Source of the DNA: Calliopum simillimum
Taxonomy: Eukaryota; Arthropoda; Insecta; Diptera; Lauxaniidae
DNA: 64,000 bases
Direction: 5' to 3'
Assembly (NCBI GenBank): GCA_951812925.1
Contig: OX638370.1
Location: 107,274,897 to 107,338,896, forward strand
The position numbers and the translations under genes are program-made. This document shows positions 52,662 to 62,207 of this stretch, one piece after another. The notes below the pieces were generated by a model. That model was not told where the DNA came from. It saw only the letters and a list, made by a program, of their open reading frames with translations, and searched no databases. The number at the start of each line of letters is the position of its first letter. The first letter of the stretch is position 1.

Positions 52662-52815
52662 GTCTTGACGATTATAGTAAGCAAGACCAAGATCAAGACT
52701 ATGGCAGTCTTGCTCTTGGTCTTGCAAAGATATCAGCGTCTTGGCCTCGAAAAATTACCAAAACCAAGACCACGACTCAAGACCAAGACTAATTTTGCTC
52801 ATCACTACTGAAAAG

Positions 52816-53234
52816 TTGCTAATTTCGTGTTAATTTGTTTTATCAAAATGCCAGAGAGCTATGTCCACTTTTGAACACATTTATGCAAGAAGTGACTTGT
52901 GAAAATCTCGGTTGAATGATTTACTGACACAGTCATTAAAATTATCGCTTCACTACGACACCATCACATCACATTTTGTTAAGGTAATTAAGCAAAGAGA
53001 AGATTTCAGTATCAGCGAATTCGCTGAGTTTTTTGAAAAAGAGTTTCCTTAAAGCTCTAAGGCTGACTGCACTAAGATGAAGAAAGGAAGTTGCAACAAA
53101 GTGCTGAAATGATTGCATGGAACTCCAGAGGTGATATCCAGTTGTTTGCCAGTTTAACCAAGTTTCTGATCCGAGCTTGCATTTTCTAACCTTAGTGTCT
53201 AAGTGTCTAGTATTTATGTGTTACGTTGTCGCGA
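52816..53234. other. Upstream region: nothing recognised
   Basis: No supported feature. The sequence resumes the host context after the hAT-like duplication. Confidence 0.35.
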
Positions 53235-53495
53235 ATAATGCTTTTTGTATGGGCGGTAGGCGTCTTCGTTGACGGATTTTGCTCATATTTTATCCCACGA
53301 GCTAACTTTGAGAACGGAGGCAATGTACCGAATTTCATCGAATAATCTTAAAGCCCGCCAGACGAACAGGCAGACATACGGTTATAGCTATGACGACTCA
53401 GGGTGTGATGTTGATCAAGAATATATATACTTTTCTGTATCTGCCACGCAAACGGAAGAACAAAATTAATGTACTCTGGGTGTAGAATATTAAAA
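53235..53495 (+). mobile_element. INE-1/DINE-1-like Helitron relic, copy 2
   Basis: It has TTTTGCTCATATTTTATCCC, CGAGCTAACTTTGAGAACGG, CAGACATACGGTTATAGCTA, TGTTGATCAAGAATATATAT and CTGCCACG in the same order as copy 1 at 42940-43375, with more divergence. It ends near GTGTAGAATATTAAAAG. Confidence 0.62.
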
Positions 53496-55165
53496 GACGA
53501 ACCAGTATCCTAACAGAAAAGGTAATAAGAGGTATATACATATAATGAGCTGAAAAGTTGTTATAATTAGGTACTAATATGAACCATCGGCTTTTGGTTA
53601 TATCCGATACAAGAGTTTAAGGAAACTTAAGATCGAAGGTGATGTCATTGCATCAAGTTGCAGATGATAATGTTGATATGAGTCACTTTTACTCCAAAAA
53701 TTGGTCCAAAAAATATGAAAAATTTGCTTTTAACTTTGGCAAACCCAAATCGACAAACAATTCAAGTAGATAAATTGAATATAATAATGGCATAAGTATT
53801 TGTCTTAACATCTTCGTAAGGTATAATTATTTAATTGAAGATTCATGTTCACGAATATACATACATATATAGTATATTTTATGAAACATTATTTAAAAAA
53901 AAATGTACATTTATATTCAAAAAAAAACTAAAAATGTAGGTAGAACTACTCATTTATTACTTGCTAATACTGATAGTTCTTGACGTATATTGTAGATGCA
54001 AAGATAATTCTTAAATTTTCTGCCTCATCATTATTTGGAAAAAAAAAATTTAAAATCATTAAAACTAATATGCAGTTAGAAGACCTTGTCATTAACTATT
54101 TATAAACGGATTGTGTTCAGATCAGCTATGGGCAAATTACTAACTTATTAATTAATCAATCTATTGAAGGCGGAAATTTATGCGGATAATTATATACTCA
54201 GATGAAGAATGCTTTTAATATGCCAACACAAAACGAAGATGACAGCACATTTTGTTAAGAAAAATTTGAAAAAAATAGAATCTTGTTAATATAAACTGGA
54301 CATAAATCATTTAGTATTTTTAGTAATACTTACAGATAAAATGAAACACTGGCTATCATATAAAATAAAGTACATATAAGGGAAGTGTAATTTTCCAGAA
54401 CATTATACCTTTTCTACTTAATACAGAATTTTCCAGCTAACAAATCTTAAAATAAAGAACTATTTTTCTGAGTAATTTAAAAATAATTTTGTACAATTTT
54501 TTATTTTGTTTCTTTATTGTTGAGTCAACTAAGTATATTACATCATAATAACATTATTATGTGCTAATTTCACACATAATTCGTAATAAAGAAATAAAAA
54601 AAACTTGCATATACCCATTCAAAATGTTCCCACAATTCTTCATATAATCACAGACAATAACAAATTAAAACAGTCCTACATGTACATTATATTTACTCAT
54701 ATCAAACAATATGATGTTCACTGTTTCATACCATTCATGTCAAAAATATGTAAGTAATTTTTTAAAATTAAAAAAAAAAATATGCAAAATGAATAATAAT
54801 AAAAAATTATGTCTTGCATAAAATATGCATGCAGGTAAGAATAGTTATGATATTTCCATAAAAATAAAAATACAAATTTATTGGTACATGTTATGCAGAT
54901 CCATTATGGTTTCGGTTTACTGTAGCAGTGTAATAAAAAAAAAAAAAAATACAGACAAAAGGGAGACAGTTGTATGTAGACCTATACTATTCGTAGCTGA
55001 AAATATGCATAAACTAGATATGCAAATCTTTACTATATCTATCTATAGTGAAACGAAAGCGTTATTTATTCATATTTGCATATATGACGAGGAAATTATT
55101 GATGTAACAGAGGGCATGAATATTACATCAGTTTTTTTTTTTGATTTAGTTCGATCAACAAACCG
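53496..55165. other. Upstream region: nothing recognised
   Basis: Strongly A+T-rich. Short open frames look random. Confidence 0.4.
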
Positions 55166-55170
55166 TCGCA

Positions 55171-56067
55171 CAGTGTGAGATTTTGCCAATCTAGGACGTC
55201 AAAATGAAAAAAAAAAAAACAATGTGCTTGAAAATCTATCATATATTGTAATTTGTTAGAAAAGACCCCAATTGTTACGAAAATAAGCATAAAAGAAAAT
55301 AAAAGAAATGTCATTGGCATGATAACAGCTATCAAACACGTACTATTGAACAGCATGCAAAAACAAATTTTCAAGCTTGCATCGATAACAAAACTTTGAG
55401 CGATCAAATTGAAGGTGTGTGCGTTTGTTTTTAGGCAAAAAGATTTTTGCATTAAAGGTCAATACATTTACTAAAAATTTTTGCTAAACACAACTCTTAC
55501 ATTTGCACTTAAGTATTTTAATCAAATTATTTTATAATCAGCTAAAAAGTAAGACAAATTTCAAAAATCTTGATCCTTTCATAGCTTATAACTTACAAGT
55601 AGGGCGTGGTTAGGCTATGACAAAGCATACAGGCTGAGCATACGTACTCATAGAATAGACTTGAAAAATAAAATCTTGCCATTTTTTGCCCAAAGACTAC
55701 TTTTTTTACAATGACTGAAATGTTATAATAAACAATTGCACTGAAATCATGAAAAAAAAATTTATGTTATCTTTTTTAATCAATCCCATTTTTTGACAGT
55801 AGTATTCAGTTACCACTGAAATGGTAAATACAAATTTTCAAGTTGATATCTTCATTACAACCAATATAAAAAAATTTTTTTTTTTTTACAAAAAAAAAAG
55901 GCACATTTGTATGGGAAGTGCAAGTAGACTTTGTCCGATTTTTTTCATCTCTGAACCAAATTTCCGCATAAAGAATTAAAGCATATATACAAAATTTCAA
56001 CTCGATACCTTTGAAACTACGGGTATAATTGAATTTTGGCGTCCTAGATTGGCAAAATCTCACACTG
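55171..56067. mobile_element. TIR element, 0.9 kb, non-coding
   Basis: CAGTGTGAGATTTTGCCAAT then CTAGGACGTCAAAAT at 55171-55205 is matched by the complement ending at 56067. CGTCGC lies next to both ends (55164-55169 and 56070-56075), a candidate target duplication. The CAGTG start fits hAT-type ends. No transposase is seen. Confidence 0.72.
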
Positions 56068-56097
56068 TGCGTCGCCCGAGTTCTCAGTTGCCACATA

Positions 56098-56177
56098 CGC
56101 CACTTCGTTAAAAAAGCAAATAACTTGAGCTTGTGTCAACACAGGTTATGTCATTTTGTTTTTTTAACGAACAGGCG
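56098..56177. repeat. Short palindromic hairpin repeat, copy 1
   Basis: CGCCACTTCGTTAAAAAAGC at the left pairs with GTTTTTTTAACGAACAGGCG at the right. The centre is CTTGTGTCAACACAGG. A diverged copy lies at 62124-62207. Confidence 0.7.
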
Positions 56178-56228
56178 TCTGAACTCAAAGGACGAAATTT
56201 AAAAAACGAATTATCTTTTTATGAAAAA

Positions 56229-56439
56229 TATGTCGTCGGGTTGAAACTACAACTAGACATCTACATTTTTGATGTTTTGAGTTAAGTAAATAGAAACACG
56301 ACGGAAAAACCATTGCGTTCTATCTAAGTAGTTGGTTTTTGGAAATGTTTCCCCCCATCCGATTTTATGTTAAATAGCAAAATCAGTTTTTTTCAGAACA
56401 TCAAATATGTAGATGTTGTTGTTTCAACCCGGCAATATC
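56229..56439. repeat. Small inverted-repeat element
   Basis: TATGTCGTCGGGTTGAAACT then ACAACTAGACATCTACAT at the left is the complement of ATGTAGATGTTGTTGTTTCA then ACCCGGCAATATC at the right. It is 211 bp and non-coding. Confidence 0.65.
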
Positions 56440-57101
56440 TCAACAAACAATTAAAAACCTTTTCAATTTTAACACTTGGAAAAAGTTAATTTCTAAATGG
56501 TTTCATAACCAATTTTCAAACGTTTGGAAAATGTTATTTTTTTAGAATTTTAACAATTGTTTCGCAAGTTTAAAATCAACCGTTAGAAAAATGTTTATTT
56601 ACAAAAGTTTTTACAATCGTTTTCCAAACTTTTGAAAAATTTTCTATTTTATTTTTTCAATGACTCAGCGAGCTTAGTAAAACACAAGGCATTTGAATTA
56701 TAACTGACGCGTTAGGTCAGTTGATAAGATTGTCGGCTAATAACTTAAAAGTCATAGGTTCGATTCTCAGTAAACATATTTTTTTTTATTTTTAATTAAA
56801 TACAAAAATGTTTGGAAAATATTGTTTAATGAACTTAATAAACACTAACAAAATGTTAAGTTGAAAGTTGAAAAAACAATTTAAAAATATTGAATAAAAA
56901 AATTTGGAAAATATTGTATTAAAAACATTAATTAGCTTGCTTCAAATGATTTTCACAAGCTTGCTATGAGGGGTCCAGTTTCAATTATTAAATAATTAAA
57001 ATTCAAGACTTTCCGAATATTTAGCAAGTTAATTTCCAAACGAAAAGTTTGCTTCAATAAGCGACTAATAAGTTATTTTCCGAACGTTTTTGTTTGTTGG
57101 G
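56440..57101 (-). repeat. Dispersed repeat family D, copy 2
   Basis: Its minus strand from 57101 (CCCAACAAACAAAAACGTTC) matches 35405-35825 block by block. CAACAAACAATTAAAAACC at the left end suggests a short terminal inverted repeat. It contains the tRNA-like segment at 56700-56790, which copy 1 appears to lack. Confidence 0.65.
56705..56785 (+). repeat. tRNA-like segment (SINE or tRNA relic)
   Basis: TTAGGTCAGTTGATAAGATT (A-box-like) is followed by GTCGGCTAATAAC and ATAGGTTCGATTCTCAG (B-box-like) at tRNA spacing. The acceptor and anticodon stems do not pair well, so it is not a working tRNA gene. Confidence 0.5.
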
Positions 57102-58100
57102 ATGAAATAGGACTAAAAATAAAGTAATGTCAGTTTTTCAGCATTTTCGACCATTTTTCAACAAAACCTGTTAAAAATTTGAACTGAATATCAAAATCTG
57201 TTGATGATAGAAACAAAGCTTATAAAGCTAATGTGATTTATTTTATACAATATAATTCAATATTGTTTTCAAAGTAGTTATTTTTTAATATAAAAATGTC
57301 TTAGGGAAATTTTCGTGTGAAAAACCATGGGATCGATATTGATTTTAGAGCTTTGGTATATCAGTCAAATTTTCTTAGCGTTCCCGCAAGACGGCTTGTC
57401 ATATTTTTCCACCTTAACAATGTGGCACACACTAATGTATATGGGTCATTACATACCATTTCGGATAGCATTTGACTTTTGCAACTCCGATTTTTATGAA
57501 ACTTTTTTGTCTTAAGTATAATACTAAATAGTTCCCTCTCCCGGCAATGAGGAATTTTTTATATTTTTATCATGTGGGAGAAAAATGTTGAGGAGGAAAA
57601 ATTAATGGGGATCTGTGAAGATTTTTTTTCTTTAAGGTGTGTTTTCTAAAAAGTTCATAAATTTCAAATATTGATACATATTTGGGACCCATTTTTGTTA
57701 AAGAAGGTTGCAGTTTTAGGTCTTTCTGCGCAAAAACTTGCACGCTTGCGAATGGGGAATTTCGTATCATAACGAACAGTCTGATTTTCTACGGATTCGT
57801 CCGTCCGTGAACTTGATCGCTAGAATTTCTGTATAGACAGCATTATATAGGTCTTCTGAAAACTTCTGATCCATTTCCGAGTAAGAGAAATACTTAGCGC
57901 ATTACTTAAACCACTATGACTGCAATATCGCTACTTTGGGATAAGCTGCATGTTCGTCTATATGCTTTAGCTAAACTGACTTTTGACTTAAGATAATCGA
58001 TAGTGATAAGGATGCCATCATATAAATACATATCAATAGGCAAACGAAATCGGTACAGTAGCTGTTTCTATGCCTTAATCTCAAATATGTATTCAATTGA
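57102..58100. other. Upstream region: nothing recognised
   Basis: No supported gene or repeat border. Confidence 0.4.
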
Positions 58101-58114
58101 TTTTTTTTTTTTTT

Positions 58115-58415
58115 TGTTGAAAAGGTTGAGAGGAAGAGCAGTGCTTAAGATTTTAAAATGGGCGATGCCAAGCCCCTCAATGCAAAAAACGCTCTCATGG
58201 TCAAACCGCTGCATCGATTTTTACGAAAATTGGTATAGGGATAGTGTTAAAACTAAAGAACGATAGTATGATCATTAAGATTTCAAGTAGGAGGTGCCAC
58301 GCCCTTAAATAGATAAAACGCTCTCATGTTCAAACCGCTGCATCGATTTTTATGAAATTTGGTATGGAGATAGGGTTAGTACTAAGGAACGATAGTATGA
58401 TCATTTTGTTTTTAA
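58115..58415. repeat. Two-unit ~120-bp tandem repeat
   Basis: AAACGCTCTCATGGTCAAAC with CGCTGCATCGATTTTTACGA and GAACGATAGTATGATCATT occurs at about 58188-58280 and again at 58317-58407 with a few changes. Confidence 0.75.
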
Positions 58416-59544
58416 GTCGGCTTTCCAACGACCATAAAGAGAAAATGCTCAGATGTAGGAACTGATGCGAATTTGTTTGCTTAAGTTAACAGTCTTTTTA
58501 AACATTCTCTGTTCCTTATTCGTTATCTACCATAAAAATTAAAGTAAAAAAATAAGGTCAAAGCTTTTGTTTTCATTTCTCTCTCTCTCACTCCCTTCTC
58601 ATCTATGAGCATCACTACCAAAACTGATGCACACAATTAGTGACGCTATATCTCTGAGTGAGTAAATGGTTAATTAAAACCAATACACAACATAAATGTT
58701 GCTTTAAACAAATTGTTTCTCAATTTGGTGGTAACCCAAACAGTTTAGTTTTGTTGATTTTCATTTAATTTGATCAGCGCTTAACACGCAATTTGTTGGC
58801 GGAAAGAAAAAAAAATGAGCTTAGACCAGTAGCTGCTAAAGCGCTTTGCGGCTGCTGCTTAGCTGACTGTGAAAATTGCGTTTAAAAGAATTTCAAAACT
58901 ACAAACTTGGCCAACATGTTTAACTTGGCCACTTCATAGCGCAGCACTCACCATCTCGATCAATTTAATTAATTGCAAATGAGCAATAGAGAAATAAATT
59001 GTATAGACTTGAAGGAATGTTTAATGCATTTTTAATTAAAATAAACTTATGTTTTTTGTATTTTTCAAACTTGCTGTATTTGTTGTTTTTTAGCGCTGCC
59101 AGTTTTTTAACTTTTACACTGACTGTTTGCTCTCCGTATTAACAACAGCAGCATTAGTGCGCAACAAATACAAAATTCAGGCAACAAAATCAAATATTTT
59201 ATTAACAAGAATGTTGACTAACTGGTTTTTATTTTTTATTTATATTTTATTTATACATTTTGTTAAAGTTGTTTCTTTGAATTGATTAAAAATTGAATTT
59301 GTTGTCTAGATACAAAGAAATGTATCTAGTTGTAGTTCTTTCAGTGTTGAAAGGCTCATTCATAAGACATTTTTTTTTTTTTTTTTTTTTGTTCTGTAGA
59401 TATGACAGCGAAATGTCTTAGAATTTGGGCTAGAGCTTATGCCATCAAAATCGAATATTAAACTGGAAATGATACTTAAAGCTTGAACCAGACTTTATTC
59501 TTTAGTTTTAATTCTAACAACGAATATATAATCAGAAGTGTTAC
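58416..59544. other. Upstream region: no gene; mixed-composition stretch
   Basis: About 58790-58950 is less A+T-rich, with GCGCTTTGCGGCTGCTGC. It may be conserved non-coding DNA. No coding support. Confidence 0.35.
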
Positions 59545-59640
59545 TCGGATTTAGTTTTGGCAATATAGCCATCCAAAGTTCCAGATATAGCTTTCATAAG
59601 TTGGGAATATCTTAATGGATTTAAAAAATATGACTTGGGG
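59545..59640. repeat. Foldback family A, diverged fragment
   Basis: GGCAATATAGCCATCCAAAG ... TTTCATAAGTTGGGAATATC ... AATGGATTTAAAAAATATGA aligns with 5640-5730 in the left arm of the palindrome at 5360-6312. Confidence 0.55.
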
Positions 59641-59727
59641 TCAAATTTAAAAATTTGTAAGCCTGGTTTAGAAAAAATTTAAATTTGATGTATGTACAGT
59701 AAAAATTTTAAAACCAAAAATTATTTA

Positions 59728-60646
59728 TTGGGTGTACAACTTTGCTTCCGCCGTTTTCCGATAGGTGGCTGTACCGGCTGAAGCTGGTTGAAATACATAG
59801 ATGATAATGCCTTTAAAGTGAGTGTGGACAGTGCCTAACGAATTGTCATCGCCGTTTCAGTGACAGTTGTTCTTGTTTTTGTATTATTCACGCTCGAAAA
59901 TGTCCGTTTATGTGCCCAATTCTCGCCATTTGCGGGAAGTTTTACTTTTCTGTTACAATTCGAAAAAAAATGCAGCTAAAGCGCATCGAATGCTCTCAGA
60001 AACTTACGGTGATGCTGCTCTGAGTGAAAGAACGTGTCGGGAGTGGTTTCAACGTTTTAAAAATGGTGATTTCGATGTCGAAGAAAAACATGGTGGTGGA
60101 AGACAAAAAACATTCAAAGATGAACAACTAGAAGCATTGCTTGATGAAGATTCGTGCCAAACCCAAGAAGAGCTTGCCGAATCGTTGGGATTGAGTCAGC
60201 AAGCCATTTCAAAACGTCTCAAGGCCCTGGGCATGATTCAGAAAGAAGGAAACTGGGTGCCGTACGAGTTGAAACCGAGGGACATCGAGCGCCGTCTATT
60301 TGTATGTGAGCATGTGACCTGGAAACGCTGAAATGGGAAGTCTTGCCCCACCCGCCGTATTCCCCAGATGTCGCCCCTTCTGACTTCCACCTATTCCGTT
60401 CGATGGCACACGGCCTGGCAGATCAACATTTTCAATCCTTCGAAGAATTGGAAAAATGGATTGCTTCATGGATAGCGACAAAAGAGGACTCCTTTTTTCG
60501 AGCCGGGATCCGAAAATTGCCGGAAAGATGGGAGAAAGTTGTCGCTAGCGACGGACAATACTTTGAATAATACATCTGTAAGCACTTTTTCGCAATAAAC
60601 CTTTTAATTTTGGAAAAAAACGGCGGAAGCAAAGTTGTACACCCAA
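59728..60646 (+). mobile_element. Mariner element, internally deleted (919 bp)
   Basis: Thirty-base perfect TIRs starting TTGGGTGTACAACTTTGCTT and TA duplications on both sides (59726-59727 and 60647-60648). About 0.4 kb is missing from the centre. Confidence 0.92.
59900..60570 (+). pseudogene. Mariner transposase with central deletion
   Basis: It starts MSVYVPNSRHLREVLLFCYN, with HTH parts CREWFQRFKNGDFDVEEKHG and EELAESLGLSQQAISKRLKA, and ELKPRDIERRLFVCEHVTW up to a stop at 60331 just after the deletion junction. In another frame follow EVLPHPPYSPDVAPSDFHLF (third catalytic Asp), the KWIASW block and LPERWEKVVASDGQYFE, ending at 60570. The first two catalytic Asp motifs are deleted and the reading frame is shifted. 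Confidence 0.9.
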
Positions 60647-60974
60647 TATATAGAACACTGTCAAAAAAAATATTAATTTTAAACTATTTTGGAATAAATT
60701 TCATACTTTTTTGGAATAAAGTTCAAACTTTTTTGGAAAAAATCAGAATTTAATACTAAAAAAATTTAAAATCAATACTATAGGGAATCAAAAGTAAGAA
60801 AGTAAACTATAATTTTTTAGTGTGTGGCTTACGACAGTGGCATATCCGGGGGGTGGGCTATGGGGAATAAAACCCTCTTTTTTTCGAAAAAACCATTGTT
60901 TTCTTCCCAAAATATATTATGTACCCAAAGTATCGGGTCAAGAAGTAAATTTCTAGTGTTTTCTTTTTCATATT

Positions 60975-61500
60975 TTGAGACTTTATAGTGAAAAAATGCT
61001 TACATACTTATTTTTTATTCAAAGTATTGTCCATCGGACGTTACAATTTTTTCTCATCTTTCTGTCAATTTATGAGTTCAGGACCAAAAATTTTTCTCGT
61101 CTTTTTAGCCCAAGAACGAATTGGGCCAATTTTTCTTTTTTTCTAGACTGAAGTGTAGCGTATTTTCGGTAAGAGCATCGATCGAAACAAGTGGTAGTCT
61201 TATGGCACCAAGTCTGAACTATGAAGCTGGTTAGGCAAAAATTCCCATCAAATATAATTCAAATAGTTTTTGACTGAAGTCGCAGCATGTGGCCGAGCGT
61301 TGTCGTAATGAAAAATTACGCAATCATGTTGGTCTCATATTCTGGCTGAAAACTTGCTATGATTTCGTTGGGAAAAATATACGATGCAATGTTGTTGGCA
61401 GATGCCTAAGCTTTCTACATATAGGTCACATGAGATCTGATATTTTTGTCCGAAATCTACTGATGGAGCCATCTTTTGTAAGAAATTGGAAACTTAACAA
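60975..61500 (-). pseudogene. Mariner transposase fragment, 3' half, decayed
   Basis: Minus-strand frames give CVIFHYDNARPHAATSVKNY (second Asp motif) at about 61260-61320, a degenerate DYHLFRSM near 61190, and EKIVTSDGQYFE near 61020-61060. It matches the mariner at 24248-25160 (ATTCAAAGTATTGTCCATYG in both) more than that at 59728. No TIRs are found. Confidence 0.72.
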
Positions 61501-62120
61501 GAGCTCTTAATTTATTTCCCTTCAAAGAAAACCAAAAAATGAACCCAAGACAATTAAATCTGTCATTTTCAAAAAGAGATATGTGACGAAATTAAAACTT
61601 ATGGCAAATTTAAGAAAAACCCTCATGAGTTTGGTAAATCTTTTTTTATTGCGATTTTAGTGATGTGGGTTAACTAACAATAATAGAAAGCAGTAATATG
61701 CGTACTTGGAAAATAGATAAACCAACCAGTGCCATCGCCACAACGGCAAAAAAGCAAAAGAATAATTCTCTGCCAAGCTACACATATCCCCTTTTAAAAA
61801 TGACCGATTCAATTATTGTTGCTTATAGATATTTGATGTAACTTTTTTGGATTTTGCTTAACTCAGTTAAGTAGTGACTTAGTTCTTTATCATTATGGTG
61901 ACTAACATTTTTGATAGACATTTGTAAAGTTTCACTTGCTTTTTTTTTCATTTAGAGCTTGCTAAGGGGTATTCAGAGAAAGCGTTTTTCTAGTATAGAC
62001 ATTAAATGAGGTTTCAAGTAGTTTTTTAACAGTTTTGGGTTGTTAGTGTGTGCTTTCACTTCCAACATTTGTAGCGTTTCATATTATTTTGTATTGTCGC
62101 TAGAGTTTTCATTTGTCCCA
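61501..62120. other. Upstream region: nothing recognised
   Basis: No supported feature. Confidence 0.35.
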
Positions 62121-62123
62121 TAT

Positions 62124-62207
62124 GCCGCTTCGTTCAAGAAGCAAAAGCAAATAACGTATGCTTGTGTCGACACAGGTTATGTCATTTTTTCTTTTCAACA
62201 AACTGGC
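62124..62207. repeat. Short palindromic hairpin repeat, copy 2
   Basis: It shares CGCTTCGTTCAAGAAGCAAA, GCTTGTGTCGACACAGGTTA and GTCATTTTTTCTTTTCAACA with copy 1 at 56098-56177. The palindrome is less perfect. Confidence 0.65.

Larger units (their letters stand above)
50195..52807. mobile_element. hAT-like non-autonomous element with nested insertions
   Basis: The 8-bp target duplication CTGAAAAG at 50187-50194 and 52808-52815 flanks TIRs TAGTAATGAGCAAA (left) and TAGTGATGAGCAAAA (right, complement). Both subterminal regions carry many GTCTTGGTCTTG-type repeats (50205-50295 and 52690-52790), a usual hAT arrangement. The interior holds a mariner (50422-51703) and the long repeat (51735-52661). 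No hAT transposase is seen. Confidence 0.82.

Noticed and set aside
60835..60900. CAGTGGCATATCC followed by a G run, like a hAT or similar TIR
   Set aside because: No matching opposite end or target duplication found nearby.
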